From NCBI GenBank assembly GCA_014904845.1, contig MU119217.1, forward strand, positions 124,001 to 188,000: DNA of 64,000 nucleotides, written 5' to 3'. The first letter of the stretch is position 1. Every line of letters starts with the position of its first letter. The translations under genes and the position numbers were made by a program. This document shows, in pieces, positions 22,639 through 35,300 of this stretch. Source of the stretch: Acephala macrosclerotiorum. Its lineage: Eukaryota; Ascomycota; Leotiomycetes; Helotiales; Mollisiaceae. The notes under the pieces were generated by a model. That model was not told the origin of the DNA. It did no database searches and saw only the letters and a program-made list of their open reading frames with translations.

Positions 22639-24904
22639 ATGGATCAACAAGGTGGGCGGTCGCCCTCTGTGGGGCATCAACAGCTTCATATAAACCAGAG
22701 GCACTCTTCCTCCCCGCAGCCGTATCAAGATAATGCCAATTCGATTGGACTTGGACTCGGCCTCGACAACACAGGCAGCAACAACAATCAGCAATTTCTA
22801 AACGGCCGCTTCAATTCAAACAACGGCCTTCCCTCATATTCTGGTAGCAACGAATTTTTGAACCGACAAGGGCAGTCATTTTCGCAAGGTGGTCTCGGAG
22901 AATCCAATTACGTACAAGGCCAGAATTTCGAGGGACAATTCAAGCAAGAAGAGGGAGCCTCGCCGTTCAATCAACAGCACGGGAGCTTCACGCAAGAGCT
23001 CTTAAACCCCAACCTCCCCACAAACTTCAACGACGGTGATTTCCCGCTTTACTCGACTCCTGGCAACTCTGCGGACCAATACGACCCCTCCTTTTTCATG
23101 AACGAGCTTCCATCTCAATCCGGTAATCAATCCGTCAACCCCGCACAGCTCGATATGTCTTCTCCCCAGATGCATCAGACGCCTACGCCTCCAAACCTCC
23201 TTCAACCCAACTCTCAGTCACCTGCATCCGCACATCAGTCACCTTCATTCAACCAAGGCGCCTTCCAATCGTCTCCAGGTCACTCTAGAAATGCATCACT
23301 AGGGCCCGAAAGCGCCGCCTTCCCGGGCCAGAATCTGGAGTGGAGTAATATGGTGGCGCCCCAATTCACAGCTCACAGACGGACACCATCTGAATACTCT
23401 GATGTATCCGTCTCTTCTGCAGCGCACTCTCCAAATCTTGGTCACCATGATACATTCGATTCGATAGAGCAGCATCACTCGCCAATGCAGAATCCTCAAG
23501 ATGCAAGCCTGTATCAAGAAGTTCTCAGCATTGGAAACTTCTCTTTGTCTGACCCCCAAGTTCAGCATGGAGCAAGTCCACGAAGAGGTTTGAGCCCCGC
23601 ACATAGTCCTGCTATCTCTCCGCGTTTGGGGCCGCAATCGATGCCAAACATGAACCCACCAAATGCATTCATGCTTGGCATGAACAACAATGGATTTGGG
23701 CAATCTATGTATGGTCAGAGTCGGGAGAGCTTTCCTCAACTACAAAGTGAAATGGGCCAGGCCCAGCAAATGGTACCTCCGGAGATCAATGTTGAATTTG
23801 CCCCAACATCACGGCAGAACAGCTTTGAACCTCCGAAGCCAACCAATTTTGACAATGATGCATTGACTCCCCCTGATCGTGGTACGAAATTTCGCTCTCT
23901 CCACGTGATACATGCTAACGGATGTAGGACGTCGTCGTCGAGCTTTCACCGATCCAAATAATAGCGGCTCTGGTGGTCTTTCTCGCCCCCACACACCAAG
24001 CGTGCCTTCTTCTTCACTCGGGTCGGATCTCGCAGCTCCTTCTCCAGATTCTCACCGTTCTCTGTCACCAAATGACCGATCCGGAGCTAGTTCACCAAGT
24101 AGGCGTCGTCAATCAACGTCGTCGCTACCAAATCGTGATTACATCCTTGGTCTAGCTGATCCCGATTACCAAGGGACATCTCCTGAAGGTGGCAATCCCA
24201 AACGAGTTCAAAAGCATCCCGCAACATTCCAGTGCACACTTTGTCCAAAGCGTTTCACTCGAGCATACAATCTTCGCTCTCACTTGCGTACGCATACAGA
24301 CGAGCGTCCTTTCGTCTGTACTGTATGTGGTAAAGCTTTCGCCCGTCAACACGATCGAAAACGTCACGAAGGACTACATTCCGGTGAAAAGAAATTCGTT
24401 TGTAAAGGAGAGCTGAAGCAAGGCGGACAATGGGGTTGCGGTCGCCGCTTCGCTCGCGCCGATGCTCTCGGTCGTCATTTCCGTTCTGAAGCAGGACGGA
24501 TTTGCATCAAACCCCTCCTCGACGAAGAAGCCATCGAGCGCCAACGTCTCTGGAATGAGCAGCGAATGCAAAACATGCATAACATGCAGCAACCACAACC
24601 AATTCCTATGGATGCGAACGGCTTCCCTATGGATGCAAGTGGCAATTACACTTTGCCTGCAGCGTTGTTGGCCCAGTATCCTGCTTTGGCGACTTTGAGT
24701 TGGTCTGAGTTGCCGCAAGGAGATGCTGGTCTTGATGACGATCCTAGTGGAAGGAGTAGTTTCGATGCGAGTGGTTCAGAGTACTATGATGAAGGTGACG
24801 AGGGTGGCTATGTCTCTAGTGGTCCGGGCCCGCAACAAGGTTACGGGCAGGCTCAGATGAATGATCCTTATAATGGATATTCAAGCGATATAGGAGCTCA
24901 CTGA
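22639..24904 (+). CDS. CRZ1: Calcineurin-responsive C2H2 transcription factor Crz1
   Basis: Exons are 22639..23881 and 23928..24904, joined across a 46-nt intron in phase 1; the product is 739 residues. The DNA-binding region is the Crz1 type: two perfect C2H2 fingers (C-T-L-C-P-K-R-F ... H-L-R-T-H and C-T-V-C-G-K-A-F ... H-E-G-L-H) followed by the atypical third finger, in which C-K-G-E-L-K and [16 protein letters not shown] are separated by a linker. The N-terminal 410 residues are Gln/Asn/Ser/Pro-rich, with many S-P sites. P-E-I-N-V-E at residues 381-386 fits the calcineurin docking consensus PxIxIT. Known role: Ca2+/calcineurin dephosphorylation drives nuclear entry and stress, wall and ion-homeostasis transcription. 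The acidic C-terminus may activate transcription. Confidence 0.93.
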
Positions 24905-25475
24905 TTTTAGCTTGTGGGCTGACTTCTTTCCTTCGACGTAATGAACATTTTATATAAATTAGGAGGGATGGGATATGGGACAATTGTTCTTCTGGGCGTA
25001 TCTAGATACCACACTCTGCCTTGCTGATCATGGTTTTTGCATTGAACGGCAGATTCACCGTTATGGGTTGATTTTACTTTGTCTCCTTTATGTTCTCTAG
25101 ATCATGTAGCAATCGATGTTTGGTCATTGCGGATGAATTTCAATGAATGTATGGTTTACAAGATATATTATTTTTTAAGTGCTTTGCGTTCGTCTGAAAT
25201 GTTCTGATGCTGGACGTTCTAGCCTAGGGTCGGCGGGCAAAATCACTTTGGCCATTTTAAGACTTGAATGTCAGTACTTGGGTCTACATTCGGGGCTTCC
25301 TTGAATGATCTTTGGTTGTTACAACAATTTTGGGAAGCCTTTTGTCTTTCGTCCAGACAACTTCCAGATTGACACAGCTAGAAATGCACATCGGTTTCAA
25401 CTTTTATATTTAATTTTACGACCCGAACCTTGCCTCATGCAAATATATACTTGCGTCATATCAACCCACCTATCC
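24905..25475. other. Intergenic region between convergent genes
   Basis: This is AT-rich 3' flank of CRZ1 and of the oxidoreductase gene. No gene is seen. Confidence 0.5.
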
Positions 25476-26691
25476 TCACATAGTAAACACCAACTTCTCA
25501 CCACTAACCTTCCGTTCCTTCAAGGCCTGCATACCCTTCACAGCTCCTTCCAGTCCCTTCCCATACTTATCCACACTCGGCTTACGCGCCTTCACCTTCC
25601 CATCAGCTAACAATCTTCTCGACAACTCCCAAAATTCCTCTGCGAACTTCGCATCTTCTGGTTTAGCAGGGACTTCATTTGGTCCAAATTTGAAGCTTTC
25701 TCCAACTACGGTATAAGCTAACGTGTGTTGATTCTTCACTTTATCATTGATGCTCTTGACTTGATCTTCCGGAACGGGGAGGAGAGTGGAGTAGATTCCT
25801 CCTTCGGGAGAGAAAGCCGACACGGTGATCTTTGGGCTGTCTCCTTCGGATATACAGTCGAATGCCAAGGTTAAACTATCGTTTGTGAAATCTTTGATTT
25901 CTTGAGAGACGGTGGGGGAGTTGTAGTCGAATGCGTCTGTTGCGCCGAGAGACTTTACGTATGAGAAATTGTGCGGGGAACAGGTCGTGATGACGGTAAG
26001 GCCGGAGAGTTTGGCGTATTGGATTGCGAGGGAACCAGTTGCGGTTGAGCCGCCGTAGATGAGGAGGTATTTTTGTGAGAATGAGGTGGGGGTTTTGCCG
26101 GGTAGAGGGAGCTTGAGGGATTGGTAGAGGCCTTGTCCGACGCTGGGAAATGTTAGGTTTTTGATCAAATATGGCAATGGGAAAGGGCAAGTACGTTGAG
26201 ATTCCTACTCCGAGAGTGGAGGCTTCTTCGAAGCTTATGTTGTCTGGAATCTTGATTTGGATGTCGCCTTTGGCTGTGATGATATCGCCAAACGCACCGT
26301 CTTCGGGTTGGACTGCGTTGCCTTCTTGATGTGAATTTAATTTCCCGAGAATTGAGAGAGTTGAACACACCTCCGTGAGAGAATCCAGCGACTCGGTCTC
26401 CTTTCTTGAATCCTTTCGTGACCTTGCTTCCGACTTCCTCAACGATTCCGGCATAGTCGCATCCAATCTGTAGACATTGCTGTGAGCTTTATCTTGGGGT
26501 GAGACGAATTTTTCAGCACTTACTCTGGTTCCTGGAGGGGCAACAAAGTCAACGTGCTTCCAATCTGTTGGATTGAGAGCAATCGCTTTCGTCTTGACAA
26601 GAATGTAGTCGTCTCGAAGTTTAGGAACTGAGACATCTACTACCTTGGCCTCGCCCGCCTTTTGAACGACAATTGCTTGATTCTTGGACAT
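25476..26691 (-). CDS. Medium-chain dehydrogenase/reductase, ToxD/LovC type
   Basis: Exons are 26691..26524, 26467..26371, 26321..26195 and 26142..25476, giving 352 residues. The N-terminal GroES-like fold shows L-N-P-T-D-W-K-H, G-C-D-Y-A-G-I-V-E-E-V-G and G-D-R-V-A-G-F. The Rossmann fold begins L-L-I-Y-G-G-S-T-A-T-G-S-L-A-I-Q-Y-A, with a downstream S-L-G-A-T-D-A-F-D-Y. This is the NADPH-dependent enoyl-reductase-like branch of the MDR superfamily, related to fungal ToxD and to trans-acting enoyl reductases such as LovC. Catalytic zinc ligands are not evident. Such proteins either assist polyketide synthases or act as stand-alone quinone or enone reductases. No polyketide synthase lies nearby, so a stand-alone role is more likely. 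The substrate is unknown. Confidence 0.87.
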
Positions 26692-28774
26692 TTTTGGGTG
26701 CTACACAGACGACACAAAGATATTGAACGATAAGAAATATGGAAGAAAGTCAAGTTTCATACACTACCCGTAGGAACAGGTAAGGAGATGATTAGCTGCT
26801 CCTTGCCTGGCCCCTCAATGCCGGTAGTTCGGTTAAACGATTTCCAATCCACTCATCATTAATAATTATCGACGATGGACCTATGACGCACTATGATTTC
26901 TGTTGGAGATAACTTTCACCCCACAGAAAGCATCATGGCCTGATGTCACTCCTTACGCAAGCTGGCAATTCGGCTATTGGCCCTTTCGCCTCGGCACCTT
27001 TCGTAATCTTTTCACTCCCGATATTTAGCTAAAGACACTGCAGAAGAGCTTTGGGTTGATATTTTGCTGGCAGTACTTAGCTAAGCGCGCCTGAGCAGAC
27101 TTTTCAAATATTTTGTAATAAAAGTTACGCAGAGCCCGTCTGATGCTGCGATATTTGTCACACTTGGACCTGCAAGGATGCGCTTCCATCGCTGTGCAAC
27201 CCCACTACTGCCTCTAACCTGCGCACAGAAATTGTACACTTTACGGCTGATGGGATCATGATATCCCTTCCAAGGAAGGACAACTCAAAAATCTGTTAGA
27301 AAAGGAGACCGAATACTGAATTTAGCCTAACTGGCAAGCTGCTCGTACTGTCTTGACTCTTGCAGCAGCAAATTTTGACAGGCTCCGAGCAAGATCTTCC
27401 TCGTGCAGAGCGGCGCGAACCGTCATGGCCAATGCAGCCATCGTCGGCTCCATCGCCACCTGCCCCTCCTTCGGTATCGTTATCGACACGTGATCCTTTG
27501 CATGTTCTAGAAGATCTATTGAAACTTTAAAGTAGAGAAGCTTTTGAACACTGTAACACATCGAGCGTGGAGAGGAGATCCAAGAATCCAGAAAGATCAG
27601 AGCGTACATGGACTTCAAAACGCTGCATGCGATCTCCCATACCAAAAAGAAAAAGGGGAAACCACTCTCCCGGCTGCACCTTGATACCGACTGAAAACCA
27701 ACAGACTCTTGATGTTCTTCCCGATGTGGACACCTCGCCAGTGTGACGAGGCTGAGGATGGACTGCTTCTGATCCCGGATACTTCTCCTTACACTTCACG
27801 ACTCGTGGCCTCTTCGGATCATGTATTAATCCCAAGTTTAGCGACAGCAAGATCCCGATATAATAAGGACATGGCTGTGTTCGTGATGGACACAGTCAAC
27901 ACCAGAATGGGCCGTCGTGGCTTTTAATGCATCCTCATGCTGCAGCGAATTAAAAGAAATGTTTAGAAATGTTTGCCCGAGCAGCACACCACCTTCGAGT
28001 CGCCTTCACAGCCCTCACCGAGTGTTCTGACCAACCGCGACGCGTGCGATGTGATCCCTTTATGCACAATCCAATTGTCGCTGCCCATTTGACGACTGTT
28101 TTCCCTCCTTTCTCGAGCCTAGAGTTGCGGTGAGGCCTGGATAGAAAGTTATTATGGGACTTGGACGAATGGCTCGTGGTCCTGCGAGCCCCTTCGCTCT
28201 AACTTTTCGGTGCTTCACATCGTTAGGCTGCTGTGCCCATCTGCTACCCGCAGGCCCGGTGCATTTACCTTTGTTTTTGCTCCCATAGCGCCTCATCCTG
28301 GCAGCATATGGCTTGTCAACAACGTGCTGTCGGCGTACAACAGATAAAATATGTAGTGACGGTAAACGCACGTCGCTCTCCTCTTGCAAATTTTGCGACT
28401 TGCATCTTGCAAAATTTTGGTGTATCGGATTGAGGCACGGACTTTGATTAGGGCTCCTGGTGATACACAGCGAAATTTCCCTGGCCGTTGTCTCAGTTTG
28501 GAGTGTCCCGGTTGGCGAGAACCAAACGATCCCGATAATAGCAGAACATCCCTTGTCTGCGAAAAGACCCTCCGTGTGACCACTCGGCTCCGTTCAGTTC
28601 ACGGCCTCTTTCACTCCATTCTGCATTCTGCATTCTGCTGGAATTCTCCAGATCATCTCTCTTCGACGAATCCAACAGCCTCCATATTACCGTCTCGCTT
28701 GCTTCCTGTTGCTGTGCAGATAGCCTCGATGAGTCTGAGACCTCTCCGCGATCACAAGAGCTCGAATATCCACA
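26692..28774. other. 2.1 kb intergenic region
   Basis: This holds the promoter of the oxidoreductase and upstream sequence of the repeat-protein gene. Short frames on both strands carry no recognisable motif. No RNA gene or mobile element is identified. Confidence 0.45.
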
Positions 28775-29357
28775 ATGGCAGCCGTCGAGGGTTTGTTGTA
28801 CTACGCAGATCGCCCAAGGAACGACTATGGATCTGCTATGATCCGGCCTTGGACGATTGGGTGGGATGAGGAGGATACACGGATAAGGCTGAAGCTCATT
28901 GCGAGAGCATGGGTTCAATCGCGCACCTCTGGGCAGCATGAAGGTGCATGTCGGACAAGAATGGTACGGACCGCGATATTTTTCCAAACTTCTCCTCCGC
29001 CGAGGCCATGTCATGACTTTTGTCGTGCAGAGTGCAGTAGCGGCTGAAGCCTGCCGCAGGACGGCGGTGTGGGCCCCTTAACAACTCATTCTCTAACGAT
29101 GTCAATAGGAGGTGCTTCCGCATTCGGATTATACGTGGCGCTGCAGGTGGGATCGTACTCCTCTGAATGTTCCAGGAAGTTTGGATGTTTTTCGTGTTGG
29201 AAGACTTCAACCAGACGACCGAGACGTCGATATACTCGAACCTAATACCGATGCCCTTGCAAGAAAGCACGCACACGACTCTTCCGAAGCGCGAATTACT
29301 CCTCCTTCTTCGGTCGAGAAAGAAACAGCAGACCAGTCACTGTTCCGTGACCCTACT
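28775..29357 (+). pseudogene. Coding-like stretch with several frame changes, upstream of the repeat-protein gene
   Basis: An ATG at 28775 opens a natural-looking protein start (M-A-A-V-E-G-L-L-Y-Y-A-D-R-P-R-N-D-Y-G, then R-P-W-T-I-G-W-D-E-E-D-T-R-I-R-L). Coding-like sequence then continues in changing frames. G-S-I-A-H-L-W-A is one frame off near 28912. V-G-Q-E-W-Y-G-P-R-Y-F through T-A-V-W (about 28950-29073) is in a third frame. M-S-I-G-G-A-S-A-F-G-L-Y-V-A-L (29099 on) is back in the first. D-R-D-V-D-I-L-E-P-N-T (about 29217 on) is in the frame that runs directly into the repeat protein. Several changes fall at homopolymers (GGG, GGGCCCC, TTTTT). Either this is a decayed 5' part of the gene, or the sequence has small indels here and the repeat protein really has an N-terminal domain of about 190 residues. 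An overlooked intron could explain only part of it. Confidence 0.45.
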
Positions 29358-32300
29358 ATGGCACCCTCGGTGGACTTTCAGTCCCAGGACGGCTTTGTGC
29401 AAACGGCTAAGAAGGCCAAGAAAGCTGCCAAAAACGCTGCAAAGGCAAAGTGGGGAGGCGAAGAAGAGGAAGAAGGAAGCAAGAAAGACGAGGGTGAAGG
29501 AAACAACGGTGGAGACAATGGAGGCGACACTGGCGCTGGCGGTAGTGACGACAAGAAGGACGAGACGAATGGCGATGGAGATGCGAATGGTGATGGTAAC
29601 GCAGATGATACTTGGGATAGTTTCGTGACGCCGAAGTCGAAGAAGAAGGGAAAGAAGGGCAAGACTGATGATCCGATATCTGATCCACCCGCCGAAAATA
29701 AGGCAGACAAGACAGATTTCTTTCAGGAAATTAAGCTCGACGATGCGCCAACTCTAGACTTAAGTTTCGATACTGGAACAAAGGCAGGTGGAGGTCTTGG
29801 AGCGTGGGGAAGTGGTTGGAATACGGGCACGACGAGGTGAGTCTTTTATGTGCCATTGGTTTCGCTTGCCGCATGCAAGTTGCGTTCCTGCATTTTTGAT
29901 GTCCAGTCACGAATGTGAATGTGCCTGGCTACTTCCGAGTATGGCTTTGCACAGAATCGTCATTGTCCACGTGCCAGTCGTGTTGTGCTTGAATTCTAAC
30001 ATTGATTTCAGTACCTGGGATTTTTCTGCTACCGCTGCTGCATCTTCAACGGACACCAAGACAAAAGATGCTGAGATTGACAATAACCCATGGAGTCTCA
30101 ATCGTGGCAAGCCAAAGAAGAAGACGGCTGGTTTATCAGTTGGATTTTTGGACGAAGAAGAAGCGAAACTAGATGAACCCGACCCACCAGCTGAAACGAA
30201 GGCTGACGAAGGCTTCGACTTTGGATTCTCGTCCGGTAAAAAGGACAAGAAGAAGAAGAAAGGCGGCGTTTTCGACTTTCAGATAACAGAGGAAGAGCCC
30301 CAGGAAGACCCTGCTCCTGCTGCGGAACCTAAAGATGACTGGGAATCAGGATGGGGAACCGCTAAGACTAAGAAGAAGGGGAAGAAAGGTGCCGAACCCG
30401 AACCCCCGAAAGAGGAGCTAAAGGTGGAAGATCCTACACCTGTTGAGGATGAATGGGCCATGTCAAGCTCGAAGAAGGATAAGAAGAAGAAAGGCAAGAA
30501 TGCAGTGGAAGAACCCGTAAAGGCAAGTCGTTTTCTCATAAGTATAGTCGTATTTTCATTAGTTCTCAAGATCTTGTTAATTTACTCGACCCTGTTTCAT
30601 GTATTCCATCTCACATCCGGCTTGACTTGCATAGCAAGTGAGGAGCAATTCTTTCATTTCACATGCACGGCCTTTCGGTTCTCATTTTGAAGTCTGGAGT
30701 TAACACTATACAGGTGGAAGAAATACCTGCACCTGATCCTGAACCAGAAGCTGCTGAAGAATTCGGCTGGGGCTCCTTCGCTTCTAAGAAAGACAAAAAG
30801 AAGAAGGGAAAGAACGCCGTCGAGGAAATTCCTAAAGTGGAAGAACCCCCTCCAGCGCCCGACCCTGAACCTGCCGCAGATGTCACAGACGACTTTGGAT
30901 GGGGCTCGTTTGGTGGTTCTAAAAAGGACAAGAAAAAGAAGGGCAAGAACCTGATCGAAGAGGTGGCCAAAGTCGAAGAAACGTCAGTTCCAGAGCCTCA
31001 ACCAGTTGCTGAACCTGTAGATGAGTTTGGTTGGGGGTCTTTCAACACTTCTAAAAAAGACAAGAAGGGAAAGAAGGGCAAGATTACCGAAGAACCTGCC
31101 AAGGTCGAAGAGACGCCAGCACCTGAGCCTGAACCTGAGCCAGCCGTCGAAGCCGAAGAGTTCGGCTGGGGCTCTTTTGCTACGAAAAAGGACAAGAAGA
31201 AAAAGGGCAAGAATGCTACCGAAGACCTGCCAAAGGTCGAAGAGCCTCCGCCAGCCCTAGAACCTGAACCTGAAGCCGACCCTACCACCGATGACTTTGG
31301 CTGGGGTGCAACCACCAAGAAAGACAAGAAGAAAAAAGGTAAGACTGCCATAGTCGAGGAGCCCAAGGTCGAGGAGCCTGTTTTAGAACCCGAAAAGGAG
31401 AAGGAAGCAGATCCCTTGGATGACTTTGGCTGGGGCATGACCTCCAAGAAAGACAAGAAGAAAAAGGGCAAAAATGTCGCCATTATCGACGAGCCCAAGG
31501 TCGACGAGCCTGTCATTCCAGAGGCTGAGGAGGAGGAGAAGAAGAAGGAAGAAGCTGACGACTTTGGCTGGGGTTCTTTCTCAACTTCCAAGAAGGACAA
31601 GAAGAAGAAGGGTAAAAACGTCGCTATCACCGATGAGCCTAAGGTCGAGGAGCCTCCGCCAGCCCCAGAACATGAACCTGAAGCCGACCCTATCACCGAT
31701 GACTTTGGCTGGGGCACGACCTCCAAAAAAGATAAAAAGAAAAAGGGTAAAAACGTCGCCATTATCGACGAGCCTAAGGTCGAGGAGCCTCTCATTCCAG
31801 AAGTTGAGGAGAAGAAGGAAGAAGATGACGACTTTGGCTGGGGTTCTTTCTCAGCTTCTAAGAAGGACAAGAAGAAAAAGGGCAAGGCTGCCGATGAGCC
31901 CGTAAAAGTAGAAGAGCCACCCCCCGAGCCTGAAAAGGACAAGGACAAGGACAAGGCATCTGAAGCTGGTACGGACGATCTCGGCTGGGGTTCATTCGGC
32001 ACCAAGAAGGACAAAAAGAAAAAGGGCAAAACCGCTATTGTCGAGGAGCCACCTAAAGTCGAAGTCGTTCTAGATCCTGAACCTGAAAAGAAGGAGGAAG
32101 AGGCCGACGAATTTGGCTGGGGTTCTTTTGGCACTAAAAAGGATAAGAAGAAGAAAGGGAAGAATGCGGCAGCTGATCCAGTCGTCGAAGCACCGCCACC
32201 ACCCGAGCCCGAAAAGGAACCTGAGCCTGAACCCGAACCTCAGACTGATGAAGTTGGCTGGGGCTCTTTTGCTACCAAGAAGGACAAGAAGAAGAAAGGG

Positions 32301-35300
32301 AAGATCGCAGCAGCTGATCCAGTCGTCGAAGTGCCTCCACCTCCGAAGCCCGAAAAGGACCCTGAACCTGAACCCGAACCCGAACCTGAGGCTGATGAGC
32401 TTGGCTGGGGCTCTTTTACTACCAAGAAGGACAAGAAGAAGAAAGGTAAGACTGTCGTTGAAGAAACGAAAGTTGAGGACCCACCAGCTCCTGAACCAGC
32501 GCCTGACCCACCCGCCAATGACTTTGGATTCTCATTTGGAGGCTCGAAGAAAGACAAGAAAAAGAAGGGGAAAGCTGCAATAGAGGAAGTGCCACCGCTA
32601 CCGCCACCGCCACCGGTTGATCCTGAGCCAGAGCCTGAGAAGGCCGAAGACGACCTTGGCTGGGGTTCTTTCGGCACGAAGAAAGATAAGAAAAAGAAGG
32701 GTAAAGGCGTCGCGGAGGAACCGGCCAAGAAGGTAGAAGAGACCATCCCACCACCGCCGGCAGATCCCGAGCCAGAACCCGAGGCAGCCGAGGAATTCGG
32801 ATGGGGCTCTTTTGCAGGCAAAAAGGACAAGAAAAAGAAAGGCAAAAACGCTATTGAAGATACTCCAAGGAAATTGGAAGAGATCATCCCACCTCTCCCT
32901 GCGGAACCAGAGCTGGAACCAGAGAAAGTGGAGAACGATTTCGGTTGGGGTGCTTTCAGTAGCAAAAAGGACAAGAAGAAGAAGGGTAAAGGAGTTGTTG
33001 AAGAGCCCGCAAAGGTGAGTGTTTCGACAACACATTTCTTTCTCTCCCGTTGTATCCTACCCCTAATATCTGGTATGATTTCCCAAAGCTATTATCTAAT
33101 GTTGCTCAGGTCGATGAACCACCCAAAGAACCAGAACCAGAGCCAGTCGTTGAAAACGAGGGTTGGGGCAGTAGCATCTGGGGATCCAAAAAAGACAAGA
33201 AGGGCAAGACAATGGTGGAAGAGCCACCTAAGGCGAAGGAGCCCGAGCCCGAGCCTGAGCCTGAACCAACTACTCTCGAGGATGATGGCGGTTGGGGTTC
33301 ATTTGGCACGTCGAAGAAAGACAAGAAAAAGAAAAGCAAGGGTGTCATTGACGACCCTCCGAAAATTGAAGACCCACTTCCTGAACTAGAGCCAGAAACC
33401 GAATCCTGGGGAAGTAGTATCTGGGGAGCTGCCAAGACGAAGAAAAAAGCCGGCAAGAAAGAGGATTCCCCATCCGACTCACTGGCCAAAATCATTGAGC
33501 CTGCTGCTGATGACGGCTGGATGAATTGGGGTCAGAAGAAGGACAAGAAGGACAAGTCTTCGAAGTCAATTCTTGCTGATGACGATATTCCACCTCCATC
33601 TCCAACACCACCGCCTGCTGTGCCAGAGCTTGGCGATACAGGTGGTGACGATGACTTTATGGGTTGGGGTACGTCCAAGAAAGACAAGAAGAAAAAGGGC
33701 AATACAGGTGGTGATGATGACTTTATGGGCTGGGGTACGTCCAAGAAAGACAAGAAGAGCAATACATCCGCATTCGCCTCTCCTGAAGCTTCATTCCACA
33801 TTGATGATTCTATCAAGCCAACTGAAATCGAGGAGCCCAAGGCCGCCGATGACAGCTGGGGAACCACTTCTTCAAAGAAGGACAAGAAGAAAAAGGGCAA
33901 GAATATGCCTGTTGAAATTGTGGAGGAGACTCCTACTCCCGAGCCCGTTGTCGAAGAATCCAAGCCCGAAGAAACTGACTGGTTGGGAACTTGGGGATCA
34001 ACTAGCAAGAAGGACAAAAAAAGCAAGAAGGACGTTATCGATGCACCACCACCTGTGCCCACTCCTCCAGCCATGGACCTCGCCGAACCTGAAGCGGATC
34101 TCTGGGACTTTGAAACGACAGCTGAGAAGACCAAGCCCAAGGAAATAGAGCCTGCTGCTCCCCCGAAAAAGCTCTCCAAGAAGGAGCAGAAGGAGGCGGA
34201 CAGGCTGGCCAAGAAGCAAGCCGAGGCCGATGCTAAGGAGGCTGAAGAAAAGGCGAAAGCTGATGCTGAGGCCAGGGGAAAAGAGGAGGAGGAAGCGAGA
34301 GAGGCTGAGGCCAAGGCCAAAGAGGAGGAAGAAGCTAAGGCAAAGGAAGAGGCCGAGGCAAAGGCTATAGCCAAAGCTCCCAAATTGTCCAAAAAGGAGC
34401 AAAAGAAAGCTGACGAAGCTGCTCGCAAGAAGAAGCTCGAGGAGGAAGAGGAAGCTGAGAATATTGCCAGAGAGGCCGAGGAGGAGGCTGCCCGTGAAGC
34501 CGAAGAACAAGCTGCAAAGGAAGCTGAAGAGAAGGCTGCCAAGGAAAAGGAGCTCGCTGACGCTAAGAAAGCAAAGAAAGACGCCAAACTCAACAAGGGC
34601 AAGAAGTCATCGACCAAAGTCAACATCCCTGAACCAGAACCCGAGCCGTTGATTGAGTTCAGCCCCATCAAGGAAAAGATCGAGATTGAGGACAAAGCGG
34701 ATGTCTTCAGTTTCTGGGGTGCGACGAAAAAAGGCGGCAGGGGTACTGAGGCTGCCAAAACGGAGACGCTGTCGAAAGCAGACGAAATTGCGATTGCTGA
34801 CAAAGCAAAGGTTCTGGAAGGTGCCAATCTCAAGGACACGACAACCTCTTCCAAATACACCACAACGTCCATGAAGGCATCAGCAATTACGAAGAAGCCA
34901 ATCGGAGGGAAACTCGCTGATAGGTTGAAAGCCTTTGAGTCACCCAAGGAGTTTGCGACGCCACCTCCACCCCCACCCCCTCCATCGCCGCCACCAGTCG
35001 TCGAGGATGATAAAACCAAGTCAGCGCGCTCGTCCTCAGCCAAACTTTCCAAATCCGCGTCCAAAAAATACAGAGACAAAGAAAAGGAAATTGTCATCGA
35101 GGAAACGCCCTCCAAAAAGCTCTCGAAAGCAAAAGACGTGCCTGGTAGCTTTCCTGACGATACTGTAGAGGACGACTTTGTTGATGCGCTGGTAGAGATG
35201 CCTGTTGAGAAGAAGTCAGGCAAACAGAGTAAATCCTCCAGTAAAGCCAAAGTACCTGAGCCTGTACTCGAGCCTGAGTCTGAAGTCGAAGATAAGGAGC

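Noticed and set aside
30998..32134. 378-codon antisense frame opposite the repeat exon
   Set aside because: It is a codon-composition shadow: GAA/GAG/AAG-rich sense repeats leave the reverse strand free of stops. It is low complexity (Ser/Phe/Pro) with the same period as the sense units.
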